Below, piece after piece: positions 11,650 to 22,685 of a stretch of 64,000 nt of DNA. The position numbers and the translations under genes are program-made. Source of the stretch: Ipomoea triloba (taxonomy: Eukaryota; Streptophyta; Magnoliopsida; Solanales; Convolvulaceae); assembly GCF_003576645.1 (NCBI RefSeq), contig NC_044924.1, positions 19,649,231 through 19,713,230 of the forward strand. Reading direction: 5' to 3'. Every line of letters begins with the position of its first letter. The stretch's first letter is position 1. The notes beneath the pieces are model-generated. The model was not told where the DNA came from and made no database searches. It was given only the letters and a program-made list of their open reading frames with translations.

Positions 11650-11839
11650 TGCAGTTACTGAGGCATTAGACAGTCAAAAAATGGAAATGCATGCAGTTAC
11701 TGAGGCATTAGACAGTCAAAAAATGGAAATGCAAGAGGAGTTTTAGGCATTAGACAGTCAAAAAATGGAAATGCAAGAGGAGTTTTCTAAACAACTTAGT
11801 CAAAAAATGGAAATGCAAGAGGAGTTTTCTAAACAACTT
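11650..11839. repeat. 42-bp staggered tandem duplication (probable assembly scar 4)
   Basis: Three restarts, all exactly 42 bp: 11650-11691 equals 11692-11733; 11703-11744 equals 11745-11786; 11756-11797 equals 11798-11839. One junction creates the in-frame TAG at 11743-11745. Without the restarts the coiled-coil frame is continuous, so the stop is probably not in the genome. Confidence 0.9.
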
Positions 11840-13670
11840 CAAGCAAGCATGGATGAGTTGAGGAAGCAATTTGGTTTGATGCAGACTCCCATTTTTCAAC
11901 CTGCACAATCAAGGCGGGAGGATGACATATATGTCGACCCACAATCTCATCATAGTGACAAAGCTAGTTCTCCAGACCCTTTTGCTGATTTACCGGCTGT
12001 AAGTAATCATTTATAGTTAATCTTATTATTATATGTTAAAACACAGTTTTGCTGATTTTTAAATATGAAATCATGTAGATAGGAGCACGATGCCAATTGT
12101 ATTTGGAAGATCCCGTTAGACGTGCAGTGGCATTTGGGATAGCTTACAAGGGTGAAACGGTTCACGGGGTAGAATTAAATACAGATCAAGTGAAAGTAAG
12201 TGTGGATAAAGTTATTGATCCAAGAGCTCCTGTACCATTCCCTACCGATGAGGTTCAGCTAGTAGGAGCTGCAATGCACCAATTTGTTATTTGGTCAAAG
12301 AAGTTGGTAGAGTTATGCACTCAAGCTGATGAGGTATGCATTCTCAAAACTTTTGGTTCTTAAAAAGTATTTAATTTACTCTTTAAAAATAGTAATTGTT
12401 ATTACTTATATTGAACAGTTAAAAAGAATGTCCAAATTGACGATTGAATCCGATGTGCAACAACCTAATGTTGATATGATTATAGTTGATCCGACTTCTT
12501 TGAGTCCTTTATGTCAAAAGGCATATAAAGTTGCTCGAAAACTAGAACAAAATCTTGTGGTGCAAATGTCTCGTGGTATTGTGGGCGACATTGAATATGA
12601 TGTATATGTTGAGAAGTTGGAGACCATGCGGTTTTTGAATATGGAGACGTTGGATATTTGTTGTATGCAGTTCTTTATAAGGTATAAGTTCTTTGTTATT
12701 ATTTGTTTATAATATTTTTCATTTCAATTATTTGATAAATATATAAACAATTGGATGTATTTTTGTAATAGGTGTCTGTATAAGGAATTTCATTTGGCAT
12801 CCAAGACCACGTATGGCTTTATAGATCCATTTTACATTCAACCAAAATTGACGACTAAAGCACAACGAACAGGGTATATAAATGTCACCATGCAATATGG
12901 ACAGAAAAAATGTTATTTAGCCCCTTACATTTATAAGTAAGTTTTAATTGCTTTAAATAAAATAGCTTAAATACAATGTGCTTTTATTACATATTATATT
13001 TACTTACAACTAATAAATTATTTGTTTGTAGGGAACATTGGATGTTGATGGCAATTTGTCCACTGTTATATGAAATCTATTGGTTTGATTCCGTTGGACG
13101 CGAACCACGTCAGGACATTAAAGACATAGTTGAAACGTCGGTAAACTTATAACTAATTAATACTTATTATACATAAAGTACGGTGCCATATAGTATTTAT
13201 ATATACATATCTCTTATATTTATAGGTATATGAAATCAACATTACATTCCAAAGGAAGGAAAACAAATCGTCAACCAAAATGGATTAATTGTTTGGTAAG
13301 TATTTTATACATTTGTAAAACTACATATATTTCATAGTTTTTAATTAAATGAATTCTTAATTGTATTATAATTCAAATATATAGTGTGCCAAACAAGTTG
13401 GAGCTACCGAATGCGGGTATTATGTGATGAAGTACATGTTTGAAATTCTTTCCAAAGAAGCATACGAAGGAATGGATAAGGCAAGTAATTTAAGAAAATA
13501 CATTTCTCATTCAAATTTTAAAAATACTAGATTAAATCAGCTTACTAATTATTATTTATTACTTTTCAAAATTATTACAGATAGTGGAGAGAGTTGGTTC
13601 ATTGAGCTACAATCAACAAGAGATTGATGAAATTAGAGACACATGGGCCAAGTACTTCATTGATGAATGT

Positions 13671-13862
13671 ATTAATACATTGCATTAGCTAGTATGTGAA
13701 ATAGTAATGTGAATTAATACATTGCATTAGCTAGTATGTGAAATAGTAATGTGATGTATTGCTTTTCATTAGCTAGTATGTGAAATAGTAATGTGATGTA
13801 TTGCTTTTATTGATTCGGTACATGAAATAGTAATGTGATGTATTGCTTTTATTGATTCGGTA
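13671..13862. repeat. 42-bp staggered tandem duplication (probable assembly scar 5)
   Basis: 13671-13712 equals 13713-13754; 13725-13766 equals 13767-13808; 13781-13820 equals 13823-13862 (again spaced 42, with two mismatches at the start). The independent copy after the N at 15197 runs straight through this stretch without the restart, which supports the artefact reading. Confidence 0.9.
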
Positions 13863-14091
13863 CAAAGTTTGGGATAATATTATGACTTGTATTAATTAAT
13901 ATAGATAATTTTTGATGAATTTCTATTATTAATTATTATCAATTGTGAGATTTATTGCTTTTATTAATTTTGATATTATAAATATAAATTGTCCAAGTTT
14001 TGAATGTGATTGTGATTGCTATATATATTTGAGCAGGTTTTGGATGTAAATAGAAAAATAAAATTAATATTTAAAAACAAAAAAATTACCC

Positions 14092-14486
14092 TACAACGTC
14101 GGCACGTCGGCTAGTCTTATTAGCCGACGTTGTAGGGTAATTTTTTTGGTTTAATATTACCTACAACGTCGGCTATTTGTAAATAGCCGACGTTGTAGGG
14201 TACCTACGGCGTCGGCTATTTGTAATTAGCCGACGTTGTAGGGTATTTTAGTAGCTTTCAAATTACCTACAACGTCGGCTATTTACAAATAGCCGACGTT
14301 GTAGGGTACCTACGACGTCGGCTATTTGTAATTAGCCAACGTTGTAGGGTATTTTAGTAGCTTTCAAATTACCTACAACGTCGGCTATTTGTAATTAGCC
14401 GACGTTGTATGTGTACACTTACAACGTCGGCCAGATCAACGTCGGCTTTAGGCGACGTTAAAGGGTCTACTTAGCCGACGTTAAAA
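14092..14486. repeat. 3' subterminal hairpin array of the CACTA element
   Basis: About seven palindromes of the form ACAACGTCGGCTATTT...AAATAGCCGACGTTGT occur at intervals of roughly 40-110 bp. A longer direct repeat containing TTTTAGTAGCTTTCAAATTA appears twice. The final GCCGACGTTAAAAGCC lies just inside the terminus. It mirrors the 5' array but with a different, more uniform arm sequence. Confidence 0.85.
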
Positions 14487-14847
14487 GCCGTATGTGTAGT
14501 AGTGAAGGAAGATTGTGTAATTAAAGATGAAAAAGGGTTTACAATACGTATATATAAAGATGTGTAATTATATATAGAATAGAATCGGTAGAATCCGTTT
14601 ATTATAAGGAAGATTGTGTAATTAAAGATGAGGAAATCACGTGAAAAATGGGGGAGAAGAAGACAATAACATGAAAAGACTCATTTACCCCCACATATAA
14701 CACTTAACTAGCTGACCACAAACGGAAGGATTATTGCGTGTCAAGTGTCTTTTTTGTCCAAATTAAAAGACGATGACCAATTTTGGAAAATTAACATAAT
14801 CGGGAGACCATTGCTGGAATTAACTCTTCTTGAATATATCACGTTCA

Positions 14848-14849
<2 letters not shown>

Positions 14850-14879
<30 letters not shown>
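14850..14879. repeat. (AT)n microsatellite
   Basis: An uninterrupted AT run. It recurs at about 16190-16216 and 17407-17432 in the duplicated copies and is where the third contig overlap begins. Confidence 0.8.
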
Positions 14880-15197
14880 GCTAAAAGACTATTGTATATA
14901 TAGTGGTGCAAATCCCCTTCTTTTTCTAATGTGGTGCAAGTGCTTTTTTACAAGCCTTTCCACATCTATTTTCCAACTCAAATGGGTCTACTTTGAGAAT
15001 CAAATTTTCATTCACCCATTATCCATTTTGAACGTATAATATATCGATCTCTAATCTTCGTCTCATTACAAAGAACCCGAATCCACTTTGACCCGACACA
15101 AATCGAAAGTGGACCATACATATATTTGTACCACAAAATAGACACTTACAATATCATTTTTGTTATTTTTTCCAACACTTAGTTTGTTCCAATTTTN

Positions 15198-15884
15198 GTA
15201 TGTGAAATAGTAATGTGATGTATTGCTTTTATTGATTCGGTACAAAGTTTGGGATAATATTATGACTTGTATTAATTAATATAGATAATTTTTGATGAAT
15301 TTCTATTATTAATTATTATCAATTGTGAGATTTATTGCTTTTATTAATTTTGATATTATAAATATAAATTGTCCAAGTTTTGAATGTGATTGTGATTGCT
15401 ATATATATTTGAGCAGGTTTTGGATGTAAATAGAAAAATAAAATTAATATTTAAAAACAAAAAAATTACCCTACAACGTCGGCACGTCGGCTAGTCTTAT
15501 TAGCCGACGTTGTAGGGTAATTTTTTTGGTTTAATATTACCTACAACGTCGGCTATTTGTAAATAGCCGACGTTGTAGGGTACCTACGGCGTCGGCTATT
15601 TGTAATTAGCCGACGTTGTAGGGTATTTTAGTAGCTTTCAAATTACCTACAACGTCGGCTATTTACAAATAGCCGACGTTGTAGGGTACCTACGACGTCG
15701 GCTATTTGTAATTAGCCAACGTTGTAGGGTATTTTAGTAGCTTTCAAATTACCTACAACGTCGGCTATTTGTAATTAGCCGACGTTGTATGTGTACACTT
15801 ACAACGTCGGCCAGATCAACGTCGGCTTTAGGCGACGTTAAAGGGTCTACTTAGCCGACGTTAAAAGCCGTATGTGTAGTAGTG
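15198..15884 (+). mobile_element. Duplicate CACTA 3' end (probably redundant assembly)
   Basis: This matches 13818-14504 of the CACTA element, including the 3' hairpin array and the terminus GTAGTAGTG followed by AAG. There is no corresponding 5' end, and it starts directly at the N, so it is best read as the same insertion represented twice. Confidence 0.85.
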
Positions 15885-16185
15885 AAGGAAGATTGTGTAA
15901 TTAAAGATGAAAAAGGGTTTACAATACGTATATATAAAGATGTGTAATTATATATAGAATAGAATCGGTAGAATCCGTTTATTATAAGGAAGATTGTGTA
16001 ATTAAAGATGAGGAAATCACGTGAAAAATGGGGGAGAAGAAGACAATAACATGAAAAGACTCATTTACCCCCACATATAACACTTAACTAGCTGACCACA
16101 AACGGAAGGATTATTGCGTGTCAAGTGTCTTTTTTGTCCAAATTAAAAGACGATGACCAAACTCTTCTTGAATATATCACGTTCA

Positions 16186-16191
<6 letters not shown>

Positions 16192-16217
<26 letters not shown>

Positions 16218-18621
16218 GCTAAAAGACTATTGTATATATAGTGGTGCAAATCCCCTTCTTTTTCTAATGTGGTGCAAGTGCTTTTTTACAAGCCTTTCCA
16301 CATCTATTTTCCAACTCAAATGGGTCTACTTTGAGAATCAAATTTTCATTCACCCATTATCCATTTTGAACGTATAATATATCGATCTCTAATCTTCGTC
16401 TCATTACAAAGAACCCGAATCCACTTTGACCCGACACAAATCGAAAGTGGACCATACATATATTTGTACCACAAAATAGACACTTACAATATCATTTTTG
16501 TTATTTTTTCCAACACTTAGTTTGTTCCAATTTTGAATACGATTAAAAAACTTCTTAATTAATTTGGTTCTTAAGAATTTTTCTCTTTGTTATTTGTTGA
16601 CATTGTTTTCCTTCTTCTCCTACAAGTTGCAACCATTTGTAGACTCTTAAATTTTTTTATTTTACAAGTTGATGATGATGCCAATACATAGGACAAATTT
16701 AGAGTTGTTAGTAATATATAAAAAAACATATTTGGAGGTTTTAGTCGACGTGTGTTGAAGCTTTCAATGTTAGTGTTCATATTGTAATTTTTTAAATTAT
16801 TATAACCGGCCTGCCCGACCAACATTATATTAATTATTAAACTGTCTTAATTAGTTGTCGGTAATTAGTCTTCTGAAGCTTCAATAATTAGAAAATTTTT
16901 TAATACAAGTTGACCATACATATTAAAGCATAACTATATTAAAAATGTGAATAATGTATTCCATTTGGTTGATGATAATATCAATATACAAATTACAAAT
17001 TTGAAGTTGTTAGTAATCTATCTATACTATATATAAAAACAATTTCCTCCTCCCAAATTTTCCCCCTAAAACTTAGGGGTATTTTGGTAAAATCATTTAT
17101 TTTATTTATTTATTATTTTATTATTTTATTAATTATCCATCCTATAATATTATTATGGTAATATATGATAATGATAATATGATAATATGGTAATATTGTT
17201 AATATTAATGGGTGATGGATGATTGGTGATATATAATTGATAATTGATAATATGGTATATGGTAATATTCTTAATATTAATATATTAATATATAATATAT
17301 TAATATATATAATATATTAATATTAATTAATTAATTGGTGATTATTTTAAAAAAGAATAATTAATTGGTGATTGGTGATTAGTGATATGGTAATATTGTT
17401 ATATANATATATATATATATATATATATATATAGCTAAAAGACTATTGTATATATAGTGGTGCAAATCCCCTTCTTTTTCTAATGTGGTGCAAGTGCTTT
17501 TTTACAAGCCTTTCCACATCTATTTTCCAACTCAAATGGGTCTACTTTGAGAATCAAATTTTCATTCACCCATTATCCATTTTGAACGTATAATATATCG
17601 ATCTCTAATCTTCGTCTCATTACAAAGAACCCGAATCCACTTTGACCCGACACAAATCGAAAGTGGACCATACATATATTTGTACCACAAAATAGACACT
17701 TACAATATCATTTTTGTTATTTTTTCCAACACTTAGTTTGTTCCAATTTTGAATACGATTAAAAAACTTCTTAATTAATTTGGTTCTTAAGAATTTTTCT
17801 CTTTGTTATTTGTTGACATTGTTTTCCTTCTTCTCCTACAAGTTGCAACCATTTGTAGACTCTTAAATTTTTTTATTTTACAAGTTGATGATGATGCCAA
17901 TACATAGGACAAATTTAGAGTTGTTAGTAATATATAAAAAAACATATTTGGAGGTTTTAGTCGACGTGTGTTGAAGCTTTCAATGTTAGTGTTCATATTG
18001 TAATTTTTTAAATTATTATAACCGGCCTGCCCGACCAACATTATATTAATTATTAAACTGTCTTAATTAGTTGTCGGTAATTAGTCTTCTGAAGCTTCAA
18101 TAATTAGAAAATTTTTTAATACAAGTTGACCATACATATTAAAGCATAACTATATTAAAAATGTGAATAATGTATTCCATTTGGTTGATGATAATATCAA
18201 TATACAAATTACAAATTTGAAGTTGTTAGTAATCTATCTATACTATATATAAAAACAATTTCCTCCTCCCAAATTTTCCCCCTAAAACTTAGGGGTATTT
18301 TGGTAAAATCATTTATTTTATTTATTTATTATTTTATTATTTTATTAATTATCCATCCTATAATATTATTATGGTAATATATGATAATGATAATATGATA
18401 ATATGGTAATATTGTTAATATTAATGGGTGATGGATGATTGGTGATATATAATTGATAATTGATAATATGGTATATGGTAATATTCTTAATATTAATATA
18501 TTAATATATAATATATTAATATATATAATATATTAATATTAATTAATTAATTGGTGATTATTTTAAAAAAGAATAATTAATTGGTGATTGGTGATTAGTG
18601 ATATGGTAATATTGTTATATA
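16192..18621. repeat. 1.2-kb direct duplication across a single N (about 16192-17405 and 17407-18621)
   Basis: After the N at 17406 the sequence from the AT run onward repeats with an offset of 1216 and no difference that I see. The identical 84-codon minus-strand ORFs at 16571 and 17787 are part of it. The right copy starts at the N, as in the other overlaps. Confidence 0.9.
17021..17405 (+). mobile_element. Helitron-like 5' end (second copy at 18237)
   Basis: TCTATACTATATATAAAAAC follows an A, and a TCCTCC/TTCCCCC motif comes soon after, as at plant Helitron 5' ends. No matching 3' hairpin with CTAG is identified for it, so only the terminus is called. It is repeated at 18237 by the assembly duplication. 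A similar end is at 19325. Confidence 0.4.
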
Positions 18622-18805
18622 TTAATATTAATTAATTAATATATATATATATATTTATTTATTTATTTATATTAATATTAATTAATTAATTGGTGATTGG
18701 TGATTAGTGATATGGTAATATTGTTATATATTAATATTTATATCTATATAGATTGATATTGATATTAATTAATTAATTGGTGATTGATGATTAGTGATAT
18801 GATAA
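18541..18805. repeat. AT-rich minisatellite, about 80-90 bp unit
   Basis: A unit containing AATTGGTGATTGGTGATTAG, then TGATATGGTAATATTG, appears about three times with variable AT spacers. Simple-sequence expansion within the Helitron-like DNA; no coding content. Confidence 0.6.
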
Positions 18806-21773
18806 TCTATATCTATATATCTATATATCTTTATATAATTGACATGTGATTAACTATATTAGAATGAAAAAATTATATAATATATTGTAGTAAAATTTTT
18901 ACATGTCAATCATCTATATTTACATAAAATTAAAATTAATTATACTTTCCTTTTGAAAAATCTTCCATATTATGTTTATCCTCCACTATATAATGATGAG
19001 AAATGACTCTTCTCTCACAACGTACCAATATNTCATTGAGAAATTAGTTCAAACATTATACTTTTATTAAACGGTTTTTTATACTTGCCGTAATTTTATC
19101 TAATCAATTAAAGAAATTAATGGTACACATATTACGGACATAATTAAAGAAAATTAAACATACACATATATATTACGGATAAAATTAAAGAAAATTAAAC
19201 ATACACATATTAAGTCCATAATTAAACGAAATTAAAATATACATTATTTTTTAATTATAATATATACTCCTTAATTACCATACTTATTCATAATACATGG
19301 ACGTCATAATTAGCATAATATTAATCTATACTATATATAAAAACATAAGAATAGTAAAGGCATATTTTAAATTTTAAACAATAGTAAAGGTAAATTAAAA
19401 ATAGAATGAAAATATTTCAATAATAATATTCTACATCATTAATTAAAAATAGAACAGAAATTAGGTAAAAATACCAGTGGATCTATTATTCTAATTGACT
19501 AATTAACTGAAAATAAAAAAAAATCGACTAAAAATGAATCTGATGTTACTAATTGATTGAATATATAAAAGGAAATGAATATTAATAATTGACTGTAAAT
19601 AAAAAAAATATCCATAATTAACTAAAATGAAAAAGGAAATGTTCATATCATTGCAATTTAATTAAAAAAAGGAAAACATTCTACATCATAAATAATAAAG
19701 GCATATTATAAACAATATTAAAGATAAATTAAAAAAGGAACGGAAATTAAAAATGAAACGGAAATATTTCAATAATAATATTCTACATCATCAATTAAAA
19801 ATGGAACGAAAATTAGGTAAATATTACTATGTAATTCTTTTCATTTTTCCTAGATAAGGTTGCCTGATATTAATTTATACATAACAATCGGCACTAATAA
19901 TTTAAAAAAATTAAAAAAATAGAAGAACTGCCGGAGACGTCTATTTTTCTTTTTTAAATTTTATTATTATTATTATTATTATTTAATTATTTTAATTAAA
20001 ATTATTTAAAAAGTTTATTTTAAAATTAATAACCACCATGTCATCACAATTGTAGATAAACATGTCAATTTGGACTTCTTTTTTTTTTTTTGAAAACATG
20101 TCAATTTGTACTTAATATAGTTCAGGAATCCAATTGCATTCTTTTTGAGTTCGATGGCCTAATTGCAATTTTGTGTGTAGTTCAGTGGTTTATTTGACCA
20201 TTATTCCGAGAAAAATGATATTACTAATTGATTTAAAATATAAAAAGATTGTAATCTATATTCTATCTACTATACTAATAAGAGCAAAAGAGAGTTAGGC
20301 CTAAAATGGGTAAAAAAAAATGGCGGTCAAATTATTTAATCAAATGGATGGTTCAGATGAATTATTTAATCAAATAGATGGTTAAGATAATTCAGATTAA
20401 TATTATTAATAGAGATTACCTAATTTAACCTTACTTTTATGATTATCCGTTAAGTTTTCCGTTAAATATTCTCTTCTCCGTTAATATTCCGTTAACTTTT
20501 AACTTATTCATTAATTTCTATAAGAAAGGTCTTAGGTTCGAACCTCATCTCAATCAAATTTGACATAATTAAGTTTCTCACTCTATTTTACTCTTATTAA
20601 ATTAAATAAATTAGTAGCTACAACAAAAAATGATACATATGTATTTCTTTAATTTAGAATTATGCGTCTACAATACATTTATTTGAAAAAATTATTCATT
20701 ATCAAAAAATTAAATTAAATAAGAGAAATAATTTAATTAGTTATATTGTCTTTATTTTCTCTCATACAAAGATTCTTTACATTCAAATTTATCAATTGAT
20801 ATTCATTAAATTGTCCATTATCTTATTTTTACAGTATCTTTTTATTAAATATCAAAGTTCTAGTACAAAATAATGTTATATATTTATTTACCAAGTATTT
20901 TATTAATACTATGAAAAAAAAAATTTTAAAAATTTGAAGCTAATTATATTAACTACTTGGGGATTGGTCTATGCTACCAACAATATCCGAATTGCAAATA
21001 ACACACTACCAACAAAAAGGAAGAGAACAAATAGTAAAGATGAAGGCAAAGAGAATTTAGAACACTTAGAAAAATTCAAATTAAAAGTAGTATTTATTTA
21101 GACTATCATTTTTAGACCAAATATTTAGACTATCGATTTTACAAAGTTGCAAACATTTATTTTAGTNCATTGCAATTTAATTAAAAAAAGGAAAACATTC
21201 TACATCATAAATAATAAAGGCATATTATAAACAATATTAAAGATAAATTAAAAAAGGAACGGAAATTAAAAATGAAACGGAAATATTTCAATAATAATAT
21301 TCTACATCATCAATTAAAAATGGAACGAAAATTAGGTAAATATTACTATGTAATTCTTTTCATTTTTCCTAGATAAGGTTGCCTGATATTAATTTATACA
21401 TAACAATCGGCACTAATAATTTAAAAAAATTAAAAAAATAGAAGAACTGCCGGAGACGTCTATTTTTCTTTTTTAAATTTTATTATTATTATTATTATTA
21501 TTTAATTATTTTAATTAAAATTATTTAAAAAGTTTATTTTAAAATTAATAACCACCATGTCATCACAATTGTAGATAAACATGTCAATTTGGACTTCTTT
21601 TTTTTTTTTTGAAAACATGTCAATTTGTACTTAATATAGTTCAGGAATCCAATTGCATTCTTTTTGAGTTCGATGGCCTAATTGCAATTTTGTGTGTAGT
21701 TCAGTGGTTTATTTGACCATTATTCCGAGAAAAATGATATTACTAATTGATTTAAAATATAAAAAGATTGTAA
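18806..21773. other. AT-rich spacer, Helitron-derived, no gene
   Basis: The sequence is very AT-rich with short repeats and includes a Helitron-like 5' end at 19325 (TCTATACTATATATAAAAAC after A) and an isolated N at 19032 that is not followed by a duplication. No open frame of interest. Confidence 0.5.
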
Positions 21774-22685
21774 TCTATATTCTATCTACTATACTAATAA
21801 GAGCAAAAGAGAGTTAGGCCTAAAATGGGTAAAAAAAAATGGCGGTCAAATTATTTAATCAAATGGATGGTTCAGATGAATTATTTAATCAAATAGATGG
21901 TTAAGATAATTCAGATTAATATTATTAATAGAGATTACCTAATTTAACCTTACTTTTATGATTATCCGTTAAGTTTTCCGTTAAATATTCTCTTCTCCGT
22001 TAATATTCCGTTAACTTTTAACTTATTCATTAATTTCTATAAGAAAGGTCTTAGGTTCGAACCTCATCTCAATCAAATTTGACATAATTAAGTTTCTCAC
22101 TCTATTTTACTCTTATTAAATTAAATAAATTAGTAGCTACAACAAAAAATGATACATATGTATTTCTTTAATTTAGAATTATGCGTCTACAATACATTTA
22201 TTTGAAAAAATTATTCATTATCAAAAAATTAAATTAAATAAGAGAAATAATTTAATTAGTTATATTGTCTTTATTTTCTCTCATACAAAGATTCTTTACA
22301 TTCAAATTTATCAATTGATATTCATTAAATTGTCCATTATCTTATTTTTACAGTATCTTTTTATTAAATATCAAAGTTCTAGTACAAAATAATGTTATAT
22401 ATTTATTTACCAAGTATTTTATTAATACTATGAAAAAAAAAATTTTAAAAATTTGAAGCTAATTATATTAACTACTTGGGGATTGGTCTATGCTACCAAC
22501 AATATCCGAATTGCAAATAACACACTACCAACAAAAAGGAAGAGAACAAATAGTAAAGATGAAGGCAAAGAGAATTTAGAACACTTAGAAAAATTCAAAT
22601 TAAAAGTAGTATTTATTTAGACTATCATTTTTAGACCAAATATTTAGACTATCGATTTTACAAAGTTGCAAACATTTATTTTAGT
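19649..22685. repeat. 1.5-kb direct duplication across a single N (19649-21166 and 21168-22685)
   Basis: The sequence from 19649 reappears immediately after the N at 21167, offset 1519, with no visible difference. It includes the left ends of both nested Helitrons, which are therefore present twice in the window but probably once in the genome. Confidence 0.9.

Larger units (their letters stand above)
10397..13688 (+). pseudogene. CACTA second gene with C-terminal Ulp1/C48 protease domain (multi-exon, damaged)
   Basis: After an acceptor (GGTAAACAG ending at 10392) an ATG at 10397 opens a Ser/Asp/Thr-rich segment with a basic KKKRG patch. A stop follows at about 10481 in the direct frame, so either this is broken or splicing bypasses it. 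Further exon blocks recognisable by frame and GT/AG borders are 10520-10679 (VVEFEGLEPVGKNR), 10766-10971 (RWKDFKSRLNRDY), 11047-11306, 11405-12001 (coiled-coil MIKAAVTEALDSQKMEMQEE) and 12079-12333 (YLEDPVRRAVAFG). The final exons, 12419-13688, form a C48 cysteine protease fold with visible catalytic residues His (13036-13038, EHWML), Asp (13087-13089, WFDSVG), Gln (13394-13396, KQVG) and Cys (13412-13414, TECGYY). The frame ends with INTLH and a stop at 13686-13688. Such protease-bearing genes are known passengers of plant CACTA elements; their role in transposition is unclear. Exon borders are my inference. The stop at 11743-11745 lies in assembly scar 4. Confidence 0.75.
6970..14504 (+). 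mobile_element. CACTA (En/Spm) DNA transposon, complete ends
   Basis: The element starts CACTACTACAGAAATC at 6970 and ends TATGTGTAGTAGTG at 14504, the inverted CACTA terminus. It is flanked by a perfect 3-bp target duplication AAG (6967-6969 and 14505-14507), the size expected for CACTA elements. A related unoccupied sequence just downstream (ATAAGGAAGATTG near 14604) shows the site before insertion. Inside are two blocks of GTCGGC/GCCGAC hairpins near the ends, a GC-rich leader, a damaged TNP2-type transposase with DUF4216, and a second gene ending in a C48 protease domain. The transposase is broken, so movement would need help in trans. Confidence 0.95.
13818..16534. repeat. 1.4-kb direct duplication across a single N (13818-15196 and 15198-16534)
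   Basis: Sequence from 13818 reappears after the N at 15197, offset 1380, carrying a second copy of the CACTA 3' end (to 15884). The copies differ by a 42-bp absence: 14781-14822 has no counterpart at 16160/16161. The two copies therefore look like two haplotypes or alternative contigs placed end to end rather than one contig repeated. Confidence 0.9.

Noticed and set aside
15198..15884. Second CACTA insertion
   Set aside because: Only the 3' end exists, it abuts an N, and it duplicates 13818-14504, so it is read as the same insertion.
16571..18041. Two identical 84-codon minus ORFs (16571 and 17787)
   Set aside because: No domain, and the identity results from the contig-overlap duplication.
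19032..19032. Fifth single N as another duplicated junction
   Set aside because: The sequence on its right is not a copy of nearby left sequence, so it is only an ambiguous base or a simple join.
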